Position numbers and translations under genes: made by a program. Of a stretch of 64,000 nt of DNA, positions 11,357 to 24,337 are shown in pieces. The stretch is from the NCBI GenBank assembly GCA_025267735.1, contig CM046307.1, forward strand, positions 59,763,395-59,827,394, read 5' to 3'. This DNA is from Mactra quadrangularis (Eukaryota; Mollusca; Bivalvia; Venerida; Mactridae). The notes beneath the pieces were generated by a model that was not told the DNA's origin, did no database searches, and saw only the letters and a program-made list of their open reading frames with translations. Numbering within the stretch: the first letter of the stretch is position 1; each line of letters starts with the position of its first letter.

Positions 11357-14300
11357 CGGGAGAGCTCAGATCAGGGTAGGAATCACTACCAGGGCTTTGT
11401 TATAACCCAGGCTACAAAACTGGATAAGAAATATCACTTATATTTTATCATTATCATATTGTTGAGATTTTCAGCTTTTTGGCGGTATATAACATTGTAT
11501 ACCTTGGTTAAAGGTAAAGTCAGTGTACTCGATAATCCTTATAAAATGGCATTTTTTAGCAATTTCAATGTTGCAGCCAATTATTACAATTCTTTAGACA
11601 GAAATGAAAAAAATCCAAGAAAATGTGTAAAATATTAAGATTTCTGGAAAAATGAAGGTTCTTTGAAAATAAATACTTTTTACCGTATTTAAATCGGGCA
11701 AAAAATTATGGCAATTATATAGCATAATATAAATGTATTTATCGTTATGTTTTGCCATTATTTTGACCATTATAGATAAGACATGATGAATTGTACTTAA
11801 AACAAGAAAAACACCCCCTTTTCAATTAGATAACTACAAAACAACAATGTAGTTGTGAAAAATTATAAGTGGTTTTGTCAAAACTTTGGTTCATTTTATT
11901 TCCTCAAACCTGAAATGTAGTGATTTTTTTGGTAGAGTCCGTATACCAACTTTCAACTTGATACAAAAGTAACAATTGCCTTTTATATCAAATGATTCTT
12001 TCATTATCTATTACATAATGATGAAAAATGAACAGAAATATGATTATACAGTAGTTGCAGAAAACTTGGGGAAAAATATTCCGCGCAAAACTTTGTCCGT
12101 AGACCGTAGAGTCCGTGGACCCATTATTTCAGGACCTATAAAACTAGTTAATCACTTTTTTATAACAATTTTTTTTACTGATTTTATTAAATCTTTTCAT
12201 AAATATTAAGTTTTAACTATATATTTGTAACTGTTTTAAGTGATTCTTGATTTTTATAATTATGTGTCATAGTTTAGACGATAAACAGTAAAAAAAACAT
12301 TTGATATACCCTTAAAGTGCCAATAGTATGAACTAAAATGTTTATAGTATACTTATTTAACATCCCAATATAAATTAAAACTATAGGGATTCAAAATAAA
12401 TTATTAATGGATGGTTTATGTGCTTATAAATGAAGATAGTTAAAAGGTCTACGGACTCTACATAAACTAGATTTCTGCATTTTATCTTTATCTTTAAGCA
12501 TATGTTTAGTTTGATGCCCAAACATAGAAAATAATGTTGGTTGATCAAAATCTTTAACCATTGTCATAGCTACTGGTATTCCTTTTTTCTCAGTTATTTT
12601 CTGATATATTGTGATGTTTTTTTTCTCAAAATTGACAATTTTGTGACTTCCAGAACCTATTCTTGTAAGTGATCGCCATTCAAAATACATATGTAAATGT
12701 ATGTACTGACTTAATAAATTATTTTAAAGGAAGCAATCAATTCTAGTTTAGTTTATTTTAATGTAACAATTATTTGAATACACTGCCTCCACATTTTTCA
12801 CTTTTTCAAGCAAAATCTATGACAGTGTGTTTCACAAATATGCTGTAAAACTAGTTTGCTGCATTTTTGTCATTGTTAAACCATAAATTAATAAGTACAT
12901 GGGTTGTCCTGTTTAACTTAATTAGAAAAACTTTTTGGGCCCCTCATATTTGAAATAAGTTACAAATCAATGAAATTTGTTTAAAAGCATTAAAAATTAT
13001 GATTTTGTTCTATTAAAGTATTCAAACTTATCTTCATAATATTAGTTATAACATAAATAAAAAATAGCAACACTGCTTTAATATCAGCAACTATTAAAAA
13101 AAACTTGTAAAAGAATAAATATGCAAAAAAATTAACATATAGCCAGTTTCCATGGCAACAATTTGAAAAAATAGATTTTAAATTAATTATGTATTTTTAT
13201 GTGAAATGTTGATGAAAAAATGGAATTCCATCATTAATTTAAAGTATTGTCTATGAAATGTGTTTCAAGAATCAAGATAACCTACATAATTATAGTCAGA
13301 TATCAAGTCTTATCAATGCCTCTGTACTCATAGGAATTTTAATTCAGAGTTCTAGGTAGGAAGTTTTTTTTGTCTTAGTTAATTTAAAGTCAAATTCACT
13401 TGAACTGACAATATTGTTTAACTACTATCTGCATTTTTTTTTGGTAGTTTATGTCTGAAATATAGAAACACTATTTGAAATATTGTTTAGTCCAAAAATG
13501 ATTTACATTTGACACATTTCATAACCCTGTAGAGAAATCTACATGTGAGAGAAACACATAGGCTTAAACTAAGCCCGCCGGTTCTCAGCACTTAAAGCAC
13601 CAACAGGAGAGTTGTAATCAAATTCGTAAGTAAGTTTGGCAATTTGAGAACCTGCCATTGTAATCTATTAGATGAAACTGAAAGTGCTCACAAGTTTATG
13701 ATTGTTTCTTAATATAACTTGTTTGTGTCATTTTGTTTTACATAAAATGTTCCATATCATTAAGTTAGAACCTGGTAAATTGGAAAATACTCAATTTGAA
13801 TTTTGAATATTGCTCAATCTAATGCTATCTGGAGGACATAATGAGTAGTTTACTTATTCATAAACTGATATCAATTATTTTCATGTTATTTAACCATCTA
13901 CCAACACCTATGGAATATAAAAATTGAAGTTTGGTCTTAACTTTGTTCATTAAATGTCACTCTAGTTATTCATTTATATTTGTAGAGTCCGTATACCAGC
14001 TTACTTCTTTGCCTTAATTGACTGAGACCTTTTTCCAAATTAGATGTGCAGATTTTTTAAATAAATAGATGATTTGCTATTGTTGAGGGCGATAAAGACA
14101 ACACGATATGTTAATCTTAACCACATATGATAGTTTCAATTTGATTGTTGACATTTATGTTATGTCAGTTTACTGAATTTTCTTTATATTGAGGATAAAT
14201 ACTTAACAGTTGAGAACTTAAAGTATTTTATTCATAAACTATAATCAAATGACTTGCCAAAAAATGAAAAAACTCACATAAAATCAATAATAGATTGTAT

Positions 14301-14886
14301 GTTTTGTGAAATCTGCTCATGTACAATATTGGTAGAGTCCGTATACTCTGAAGAATTAAATGTAAAGTCCTAATTTATGTTTACACAATACAGTTTTTTC
14401 CCTTAAAAGTTTTTATTTTTCCAATCTAAAATGGTGAAACTGTTTGTCTTTTGTTGAATTGCAACATTATCTTTGTTGTATATTGCATATAAATAATTAA
14501 AAGATTCAGTGTAATTTTCATAAAAAAGCTGCTTGACTTCCATAACATACATTTTTTATTTTTGGAAATAATTTTTCACTCCCAAGTATTACTCATGTTT
14601 GTTACATCATGTTTCAAATTTTTAAACTGTTTCTAGTTCTTAAACAATAGATGTTTTGTGAAAATAGCTTTGATTTTGTAACTATTGTAGAGTCCGTATA
14701 CTTAGATACCTGCCTTATGATAAATGGTGATAATTTGTTTATCCGACAAGGTTTTGTAAAACGATTTGAAAGAAATATTCCAGACACCCAATACTTTCAT
14801 TGCAATACAAAATCAATGTGATCGTACAAAGTTCATTTTTTTGCAATTGTGCAACATGCTGTCCTACCCTGATCTGAGCTCACCCG
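11357..14886. mobile_element. 3.5-kb DNA element with 25-bp inverted ends and ATAA target duplication
   Basis: The left end CGGGAGAGCTCAGATCAGGG (25 bp, 11357-11381) is the inverted match of 14862-14886 with one mismatch. The 4-bp direct repeat ATAA stands outside both ends (11353-11356 and 14887-14890). The interior is AT-rich and has no convincing transposase frame. The motif TAGAGTCCGTATAC occurs at about 11935, 13985, 14334 and 14692, with shorter forms at 12109 (+) and 12451 (-). A 4-bp duplication fits piggyBac-, Chapaev- or Sola2-like groups, but no family could be assigned. Confidence 0.75.
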
Positions 14887-14959
14887 ATAAGTAATTGAGA
14901 AATCTGATGATTCTGTATAAACATACATGATAATTGATAAAAAAATCTCTATTCCTTAC

Positions 14960-15069
14960 CAAGGGAATCTTTTAAATCTAAACTTGATGTTTCCATTTAC
15001 TTTTAAAACAAACTCAAAGAGTTTTCTCCTTTCCTTATTAGATTTTGATCCATAGACACAAGTCGCAGC
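14960..15069 (-). other. Possible exon, Cys-x-x-Gly and R-F-P motifs
   Basis: On the minus strand, acceptor TTATTTTTTAG precedes 15069 and donor GTAAGG follows at 14959. The 110-nt segment is open for 36 codons, with C-V-Y-G near its start and F-K-R-F-P at its end. The spacing is loosely reminiscent of the first half of a THAP zinc finger, but the second cysteine is a serine. A diverged copy with a stop codon lies at about 15600-15664. Probably repeat-derived or a relic. Confidence 0.2.
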
Positions 15070-16139
15070 CTAAAAAATAAAACAAACGGGACAACAGACC
15101 GAACAGAAAAAGTCATAATTATGCTTTCATTCAATCAAAATTTACAGTAAGGTTGGTTATAAAATAAAAAGTCAAAATTCGACATGGAAACAAAGAAGTT
15201 CCTGGTTCGAGTCATATTCTATCGAAGACATATTTGATCTATAATTGAGGTCAAATGGTTAGTCATATTTTGGATACTGGAACTCGGTGCTTATCCACAT
15301 AAGGCCGTGGTCATGATACCAAAGATCTTACAACAAAAATCAATTGGTCAGACAATTAAAATAAAATTTTCATCAATGCTATGTGAGTTTGTCCCAAACA
15401 TTAAAATAAACTTTAAATCAATACTACATTGAATGTAGATCAACACTATTATACATTAATTATACTTTTTATATTTAATACAAATAACATTTTATGGATT
15501 TTTTAAATCGGATTTTGGAAGATTTTCGCTGAAAGATTTTTGTAATATGACCCGTTGAATGTTTGTCTGGGATGAAGTTGTCTGATTTTCACTAAGAACA
15601 ATCGTCAGGAGTTTTCTAGTCTTCTCTAGTTTTCTTCATCCGTAGACATCAGTCACAACCTGAAATAAACAGAACACGAGACGAGAAACCAGACAGAAAC
15701 ATTTTGTAAAATGACATTATAGCTAAGGAAATATAAAAATATAACAAAACAAAATGCTGAAAAGGAAAGAAATTAGAATAGACATGGAGCACGGACAAGC
15801 ATGCATCAGGGACAGGGGAGGGGCATGGGCAGGAAATTTTACACCATGGGGGTTATTGGTCTGTTTAGGGCGGCCATTTCCGCTACCATTCCCACCTATA
15901 CATCAAGGCTATAGGAAGTCCCTGATCACTATTATTCCAAGATGGCTGACTTGCACAAAAAGTTGTTTTACCTAATTAAGACAAATGTATCAACACCCCC
16001 AAAGACAAGTCCCCCCCCTGACCCCCCATTTATCACTCTTCTTAGCATTGAACTCAAACCTACACCTGAGAAACCATGGGTATTAACATTGCAAAACCCC
16101 AGTAAACTGCTTAATGAAACGACATTATCTGAGTCTAAG

Positions 16140-16345
16140 TCGCCCGGGTAGCTCAGTCGATAGCACGAGGGGTCGTGCGTTCGATTCCCAGACGGGGCAT
16201 ACTTTCGCAGAGCTTGGTCATGAAATTATTTCTAAGGCCATTCTCTCTCCTACAAATGATTCTCAATTATGTAGGGCAGTACATAGTTGGGTAACAGCTA
16301 AATCCAAAGTCAGCCTTTCCAGGAACAGTGAGTAGGTTGACTGAC
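16140..16345 (+). mobile_element. tRNA-derived SINE (family S2), internally shortened head
   Basis: The head has GTAGCTCAGTCGATAGCACG followed directly by GGGTCGTGCGTTCGATTCCC. The anticodon-arm region is missing compared with the copy at 9863. The body (TTGGTCATGAAATTATTTCT to TCCAGGAACAGTGAGTAGG) is otherwise complete. Confidence 0.8.
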
Positions 16346-16564
16346 GACCGTCCCAACAAAAACAAACAAAAATTATCAGAGTCTTAATAATCCCCAATAA
16401 ACATCCTCCCAGGATTAAATACCTAATAAAAATTCCCACCTTCTATCAGAAAATACCCCCTTTCTTATGTATAGACCCCATCCAAAAATTCAAATACCAG
16501 GCCAAAAATTAGTGTTTGCCATACTCTCATCCCCAAACTAAACTAAACCAAACTAAAACTTCAA

Positions 16565-16780
16565 ACAAGAAATGTAATGTGTAAACCACATTAAGGATCA
16601 AAAACTTAAACGCAAAAATTACAAAGGGAAATACTCAATAATAAAGTCAGGCAGAGTTGTGGTTACTTTCTAATTCTGTTCATCACATCATATGCTATCA
16701 TTGTATAAAGTTTTATAAAGATAACAATAAATGGCAGAAGTATATGGTAAAGAAAAACTTTAACGCAATTATTATTGACA
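16565..16780 (+). repeat. ACAAG-hairpin repeat, family R3 (copy a)
   Basis: It begins ACAAGAAATGTAATGTG and then the complementary CCACATTA, forming a 5' hairpin. The body contains GCAAAAATTACAAAGGGAAA, GTTACTTTCTAATTCTG and TTTAACGCAATT. The same sequence recurs at 18078, 18753 and 23773, always in this orientation. Confidence 0.7.
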
Positions 16781-16869
16781 ACAGACCCCCATTGAAAAAT
16801 CTGGTTAAAAACTTGAATAGCAGAGCAAGGAGATATAGCGGATGCTTACAAACTGATGTGGGCCTGCAA

Positions 16870-18070
16870 TAATATACTTGTTTTGTAAATTCTCAGGTGG
16901 GGAATAGCAGTAATTGAAGGATTAATTTACAACAATCATACATTTATAAATAATGTTACCCAGGTTTTAGTTATTGTGTACATATATTATGTGTACAGAT
17001 GTAGGTAGCCATAACCGTATGTAGTTAATTTATTAGTCATTGGTTTATGCATAACATAGTGTAACTGTATTTAAACTTTTAAAGTTCATATCAGTGTACT
17101 GCACGGGAATTGTTGAATTTACGTGCGTAGCTATTTTTATTGTAGAAATAAACTGACGGTTCTCTGGTATCTAGGGATTTAGTTAGATCTTGCTTTTATC
17201 ACGGAATATAGAAGTAATGTAAGGATTTTATGTATTCAGTGAAATCTGTGAAGTTGGTGCGAATATTGCCTATTTAAGTACACATATTCATTGTTTTACT
17301 GTCATTTCTCGTTTTGGGTTTGGTTCACTCGTATGTATATATTGGCGTTGTCTACGATTATTATCAACGGAATCATTTTAGCCTGGTGAGTTAAATTTAT
17401 TTAAGATTATTTTTAAGAGTATTAAGAGTATTTTTACGAAAACATTGTAATTTATATATTTTTACTTCAGGTTTGTTTAAGTTTAACCAAACTTTCGGTA
17501 CTGTTACAATATTGCTTTAATTTAACCATTTTTGATATCGTTGGAGGTATTTGTCACGAATTTAGAGTATAAGATATCATGTTGGCTCATTAGAATTTAA
17601 TACTTTTATATTATTGATAGAGCTACTGTACACGTAGATTTCTTGTATTTTTTATTTGTTTATTGAAAATGTTTTGAACCTAATGCAATTGTATTTTCAG
17701 GCTGTATTTTAGTAGATAATTATCTAATAATTTGAAACTACACACCCTCATTGCTATTCATAAGTCAACCTGGTTTACAATAATATTAAAAGAAGTTCAA
17801 CTGTTCAGGGTATTGTATTACAAGAGAGGCAATTTATAAGAAATTCATACCTGTTCTTACAAAATCATGTTTTTTCCTGTACAGTATTCTAATCAGTTCT
17901 ATAGTTTTGGCTAAGAGGTCAATAGTTTCTGAACAGGAAGAGGTTTTGTAACATTTTCAAGAAAGGATATATCCAGCTTTAGCAAGAATGAGCCTTAAAT
18001 GAAATTTCTAACCATTTTGTTTGACATCTAGTTCAAATATAGCTATAAAGAAAGCCAAATCAATTAATGT
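16870..18070. other. Intergenic, nothing recognised
   Basis: AT-rich non-coding sequence. GCCTGGTGAGTTAAAT at 17382 resembles a splice donor, but every frame before it is short and has no domain. Confidence 0.4.
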
Positions 18071-18077
18071 TATTATA

Positions 18078-18385
18078 ACAAGAGATGTAATGTGGAAACC
18101 ACATTAATGCGAATAAAGCCGGATTTAAAAACTTTAATGCAAAAATTACAAAGGGAAATAATCCATAATAGAAGCAGGTAGAGCTGTGGTTACTTTCTGA
18201 TTCTGTTCATCACATATGAAGTTTCACAAAGATCTGACTGTAAATGGCAGAAATATATGGTAAAGAAAAAAACTTTATCGCAATTATTAACAACACTAAT
18301 TGCCCGACCGCCCAAGCCTGCCCTGTTTTGCCTTAACTATTAGCTGTATTTTTTCATTTGAAAAATCCGACTAAAAACTTCAGCT
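18078..18385 (+). repeat. ACAAG-hairpin repeat, family R3 (copy b)
   Basis: It has the same 5' hairpin and body as the copy at 16565. This copy extends through GCCCGACCGCCCAAGCC to a region ending in GAAAAATCCGACTAAAAAC, which probably is close to the full 3' end. Confidence 0.7.
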
Positions 18386-18752
18386 GATCAAAAATCAGTC
18401 AGAAAACATTGGAATATTCTGAAAACTTAATTGCATTATTAACTGCGCAGAAAAATACATTGGAAAAGTAAAATTATTCAGATGCATGAAATATTTAAGA
18501 AGTTTAAAAGTGGTTTAAATTATACCATTACAACATAAAATATACATTATACACTGTATACTACATGTATAAAAAGTTAAAAACATCATTTTTTACACAA
18601 CCCAGTTGACAAAAAAAATGTTTATTATGAAAAAAGAAAATAACTAGGAAAATATTATCATTTACATTGTCGGTATGCCCAATTTTATCATCTATTTCAA
18701 AAATAAAAAAATACAACACAATATTTAGAATACATTCTGAATGCATGTTACA

Positions 18753-19045
18753 ACAAGAAATGTAATGTGGACACATTAAAGCCAGATTTAAATCTTTAAC
18801 ACAAAAATCACAAAGGGAAATAATCCATAATAAAGCGAGTTGGAGTTGTTGTTACTTTCTAATTCTGTTCATCACATGGTATGTTATAATTGTATGAAGT
18901 GTCATAAAGATCTGACAATAAATGGCAGAAATATCAGCTAAATTGAAAACTTTAACGCAATTGTTAACGACACTGGATGCCCAACCACCCGCCTGTGTTT
19001 CGCCAAACTATTAGCCGAATTTTTTCGTTGAAAAATCTGACTAAT
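18753..19045 (+). repeat. ACAAG-hairpin repeat, family R3 (copy c)
   Basis: It has the 5' ACAAGAAATGTAATGTGG followed by the complement ACACATTA, the shared body, and a 3' part with GATGCCCAACCACCCGCC and AAAAATCTGACTAATAA. It lies 370 bp downstream of the previous copy in the same orientation. Confidence 0.7.
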
Positions 19046-19387
19046 AATAACATCATACTAATAAATATAAAGTTAAGTTAAATCATTAGTCACAAAACAT
19101 GTTACTTTAAACCATCATGGCAACTTCTATATGCAGTACAAATAATAAAAAGCTGGCTTTCATAAACAAATCTGAAAGTACAATTTCAGTAATTCATAGA
19201 AAGCAAATTCTTGCTATATTAATCAATGATCTACATTAAATACCTTCACTTCTCATGTAAACAACAACAAAAGTCATAGTACATTTTATTAGTCATTAAT
19301 AATCATATATAATCATTATACGAGCAAACCAAGGTTTTTCAATATTCAAATTCGACTTTATGCATGTAATTAGCACCCTAGCCAGAC

Positions 19388-19735
19388 TTAGTTCTATGAT
19401 CCTAATGTCCATATTCTTTTGTGCATGATAAATAGCACATTTTATATAGTACTAGTTCTATGATCCTAATGTCCATATTCTTTTGTGCATGGTAAATAGC
19501 ACATTTTTATATGGTACTTAATAGCTAATTCTGATCTAGCTATCCCCCCATAAACATGGGTCCTTCACTAGATTGCTCAGAATTATGTTTTTAACTCTAA
19601 TCCCGATCTAGCTATCCCCCCATAAACATGGGTCCTTCACTAGATTGCTCAGAATTATGAGTTTATCAAAGTAAAATCCCGATCTAGCTATCCCCCATAA
19701 ACATGGGTCCTTCACTAGATTGCTCAGAATTATTG
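19388..19735. repeat. Two adjacent short tandem arrays (2 x 61 bp, 3 x ~72 bp)
   Basis: The first array has two copies of a ~61-bp unit beginning CTATGATCCTAATGTCCAT (19391 and 19452). The second has three copies of a ~72-bp unit containing GATCTAGCTATCCCCCCATA and ACTAGATTGCTCAGAATTAT (about 19538, 19603 and 19679). The copies are nearly identical, so both arrays are recent. Confidence 0.85.
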
Positions 19736-20072
19736 ATATTCATGTTTATTGATTAATTAATATATATTTGCATCTTCATTTACTAACAAATATATTAAAT
19801 ATATACTTAGAACATCATTATCAGGCATCATTAGTACTAATTACATGTATCTAAAAAAAGAAAAAAGTAATCTTATTAAGAAGCCTCATTAATTCCTAAA
19901 ATATAAAAGAAACATTCCAAAAACATGTTCTCATTTTGCACAATGACATATGCTGTTAAATCTATTGAAGAGAAGGTAAGAGTATAAATCATTATTGTAT
20001 GTTCAAAAGTTAGTGAACCATTTAGACATTTTACCAAGCTTTTTTATACTTTGTATTGTCATAGAAATTAAA

Positions 20073-23035
20073 ACAAGAGCTCCGCTGGGCGGGGCATTAT
20101 ACGCCCGTGTGCAGTCCATGCTGTGTTCTATCTCATATAAAGTCCCTGTGACCTTGACCAATGACCCCGGGATCTCAGAATAGTTCCCATTCTTAACAGG
20201 AGGGCTATCCAAAGCAAAGATTTTGAGAACCTAGGTACAGCCATGGTTGATTTATCACCGACACAAAGTTTTCCCATACAAACTTCCAGTGACCTTGACC
20301 CTGGGGCCTCAGAACCAAAAGTTCTCGCCCTTGACCCAAAGAGTATTTATACATAAAATTTGGTGATATTAGGTAAAGTTGGTTGTTGGACAAGGTTTTT
20401 CCTCATGATTTTTCTTTTGACTTTAACCTTTAACACAGGGACCTAAAACCAAAGGGGCATATGCTAGACATTAAGGCTACCCTTAAATAAGATTTGGAAA
20501 ACCTACAATGTAGGTACAATTATTATTGAGTTACTGTCCGGAAAATGTTTCAATATGAATTAAGTCCCTGTGACCTTGACTTTTGTCCCTGGGGTTTCCA
20601 AATCAAAAGAGAACATCAAATACCAAAGAGCTATCAACACATTACATCTTGACAAATGGGCTGATTCACATAAAATTTGGTTAACCTAGGTACAATCATT
20701 GTTTAGTTATTGTCCGGACAAGGATTGTCCATATGATGCCCCTGTGACCTAGATCTTTGACCCGGTTTTGACCCAAAACCGATTGGGAACATCCTTAACA
20801 CATGGGCTACCCTCACATAAAATTTGGTGAACTAAATTCATTTTACTTATTAAATATAGCATTATTTCCATGGTTTGCCATTTTGACTTTATTAACATAT
20901 TGTTTGAACATTTGAAGTCTCTGCTTGGTAATTTGATATCTTCTGGATGATGGTTTAAACTTGACCCAGGGGCCCCAAAATCAATAGGGAACATCCTTGA
21001 CACATGGGCTACTCTCACATGAAATTTGGTGAACTTAAGTGCAGTCATTGTTGATTTACTACAGGGACAATGTTTTTCAATATGATGCCCCTGTGACCTT
21101 GACCTTTGACCCAGGGGCCCTAAAACCAATAGGACATAACCATGACACATGGGCTACTCTCACATAAAATTTGGTGAACCTAGGTACAGTCCTTGTTGAG
21201 TTATTGTCCAAACAAGGATTTTCAATATGATGCCCCTGTGACCTTGACCTTTGACCCAGGAGCCCCAAAACCAATAGGGCATAACCTTTACCCAAGGGCT
21301 ACCCTCATATAACATTTGGAGAACCTAGGTACATTGCTGGTTCAGTTATTGTCTGGACAAAAGTTTCATTGTTTGCCGTTTTGACTTTATAAACATATTG
21401 ATAGAACATTTGAAGTCACAGCTTGGCAATTTGATATCTTCTGGTTAAAGATTTAAACTTAACCCTGTTTTCCCAAAACTGATAAGGTACATCCTTGACA
21501 CATGGGCTACTCTCACATGAAATTTGGTGAACTTTGGTACAATCATTGTTGAGTAATTATCCGGACAATGTTTTTAATATGATGCCCCTGTGACCTTGAC
21601 CTTTGACCAAGGCGCCCCAAAACCAATAGGGCATAACCTTGACACATGGGCTACTTTCACATAAAATTTAGTGAACCTAGGTACATTGGTTGTTCAGTTA
21701 TTGTCTGGACAAGGTTTTTCCATATGATGCCTCTGTGACCTTGACTTTTGGGTCTGGGGCCCAAAAACCTATTGGGAACATCCTTGACAAAAGGGCTACC
21801 TTCACATAAAATTTTGTGAACCTAGGTACAGTAGTTGATGAGTTATTGTCCAAACAAGGATTTTCAATATGATGCCCCTGTGACCTTGACCTTTGACCCA
21901 GGAGCCCCAAAACCAATAGGGCATAACCTTTACACAAGGGCTACCCTCACATAAAATTTGGAGAACCTAGGTACATTGGTGGTTCAGTTATTGTCTGGAC
22001 AAGTGTTTCATTGTTTGCCGTTTTGACTTTATAAACATATTGATAGAACATTTGAAGTCACAGTTTGGTTATTTGATATCTTCTGGTTTAAGATTTAAAC
22101 TTAACCCTGTTTTCCCAAAACTGATAAGGTACATCCTTGACACATGGGCTACTCTCACATGAAATTTGGTGAACTTTGGTACAATCATTGTTGAGTAATT
22201 ATCCGGACAATGTTTTTCAATATGATGCCCCTGTGACCTTGAACTTTGACCCAGGGGCCCCAAAATCAATAGGGCATATTCTTGACACATGGGGTACTCT
22301 TACATAAAATTTGGTGAACCTAGGTACATTGGTCTTTCAGTTATTGTCTGGACAAAGTTTTTCCATATAATGCCCCTGTGACCTTGACCTTTGAACCTGG
22401 GGCCCCATAAACCTATAGGGCACATCTTTGACACATGGGCTACTCTTACATAAAATTTGGTGAACCTAGGTACAGGCGTTCTTGAGTTATGGTCCGGACA
22501 AGGTTTTTCAATTTGATGTCCCAGTGACCTTGACCTTTGACCCAGGGGCCCCAAAACCCATTGAGAACATCCTTGGCACATGGGCTTCTCTCACATAAAA
22601 TTTGGTGAACCTAGGTAGATTGGTTGTTAAGTTATTGTCAGGACAAGTTTTTTCCCCATATGATGCCACTGTGACCTTGACCTTTCATGCAGGGGCCCCA
22701 AAACCAATAGGGAACATCTTTGACACATGGGCTACTCTTACATTAAATTTGGTGAACTTAGGTACATTGGTGGTTCAGTTATTGTCCGGACAAGTTTTAC
22801 CTATTTTAAGTCCCAGTGACCTTGACCTTTAACCCCGGGGTCTCAAAATCAATAGGGAACCTCCTTTACCCAAGGGCTATCCACACATAAAATTTTAGGA
22901 ACCTAGGTATAACCTTTCTTGAGTTATCATCCGGACAAGCAATTGTCCACGGACGGACAGACGGACAGACGGCCAGACGGACAGACGGACAACAGCATAA
23001 CATAATACGACCGTTTTTTCAAAACGGGCGTATAA
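20073..23035 (+). repeat. GACCTTGACC array element, family R1 (copy 1, uninterrupted)
   Basis: It starts ACAAGAGCTCCGCTGGGCGG and ends in a (GGACGGACAGAC)n tract (about 22946-22992), then a hairpin CCGTTTT...AAAACGG and CGGGCGTATAA. Between lie about 14 units, mostly 145-149 bp apart, each built from CCTGTGACCTTGACCTTTGA, GGGGCCCCAAAACCAATAGG, CTACTCTCACATAAAATTTG and GTTATTGTCCGGACAAG. A longer unit with an extra ~205-bp segment gives a higher-order period near 642 bp. No frame is conserved. A second, nearly identical copy is at 38911-43300. Confidence 0.85.
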
Positions 23036-23039
23036 AAAA

Positions 23040-23770
23040 TGATGCCAAGTTGACAGTTTTAATGACTAAATAATTTTCAACAAGACTTATTCAAAATTGA
23101 GTTAAAATTAATCCTAAGGGTGATGCGTCTTATTTCTAATGAATTTAAACAATGTCGAACAAAGCACAAGCAAGCAATAAAATCTTGGCAATAGTACAAC
23201 ATTACATTTCTGATGACTTGCTTTGACAATAAGTTGTTAAATTCAAAGGCTTATTTTACAGCAGAATAATCATGTTTTCTAAAACAGTCCGATGTTTTCA
23301 TGATATATAATTGATCCATTTTATAGTAAAATTTAATGAACTTCTATCACTTTTTGTATTTGAACATTTTTTTAAATAAAATTCCAAATAGATAACTAAC
23401 AATGCATGAAAATAACAACTGAATAAAAGTTTACCATTGTGTATTTTTCTGAATTGATACAAAAACCAACATGGCTTATTAATTTGAGCTTGCTTTAATC
23501 ATTCCAAAAAGAGACCAAGAAAGGTTTGATTTAAGGTACTGATTTAATCAGGCCTTTTTTATTGAAGAAACAACAAGTATAAGGAACAAAAACCTGCCAT
23601 GTTATGTTACCTCAATTGAAGACAGAAACCTACAAGAACAAAAAGAACCACAAACATGCGATATCGAGTATCTATTACCTAAGGTGACAACAGAAGCTAT
23701 ATTTAGAATACCGGTAAGTGAAAAATATCTTGCCATAAGATCTTGTCATATCTTTAAACATGTCATTGAT
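23040..23770. other. Intergenic, nothing recognised
   Basis: AT-rich sequence between repeats; no exon, RNA gene or repeat of known type was seen. Confidence 0.4.
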
Positions 23771-23772
23771 AA

Positions 23773-24000
23773 ACAAGAAATGTAATGTAGAAACCACATT
23801 AAAGCCGAATTTAAAAACTTTAATGCAAAAATTACAAAGGGAAATAATCCATGATAAAGCCAGGTAGAGTTGTGGTTAATTTTCTAATTCTGAAGTGGCA
23901 TGGTATGTTATCATTGTACCAAGTTCCATTAAGATTTGACAATAAATAGCAGAGATATATGTTAAATTGAAAATTTTAACGCAATTGTTAATGACACTGG
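23773..24000 (+). repeat. ACAAG-hairpin repeat, family R3 (copy d)
   Basis: The 5' hairpin ACAAGAAATGTAATGTAG / CCACATTA and the body match the copies at 16565-19045. It ends at TTAATGACACTGGAC, missing the 3' third. Confidence 0.7.
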
Positions 24001-24337
24001 ACTGATGAAAAGTACAGATAAAAAAATTCTTACAGATTTAATTAGTTTGATTACTATTATTAAAGTCTTAAAGTCTACTTAGAAAGCTGTCAAAATAAAA
24101 CAAAAATACATATTAAATGTGTAATTTTATCATCTTAATTTCTGAATAAAGTGGTTTCATATTATAGTTTGACTATGTGTATAACTATCAAGTTGTATTG
24201 TTAAGTTCATATTCTGGACAAAATTCTTATTTGTACATTACTAGATAATTGTACATGTACAAAATTTTCTGAATAAATTTACTGTTCTGTTCTGTTCTAA
24301 GAAACAACATACGAGTTCATTTATTTAACATGTACAC

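Noticed and set aside
12424..12690. 88-codon minus-strand frame in the 3.5-kb element as a transposase remnant
   Set aside because: No motif of any transposase is visible and the composition is that of the surrounding AT-rich DNA; it also spans one of the TAGAGTCCGTA words.
20749..22832. Several open frames of 70-130 codons on both strands
   Set aside because: All lie in the GACCTTGACC array, are related to each other by the repeat, and have no conserved start, stop or domain.
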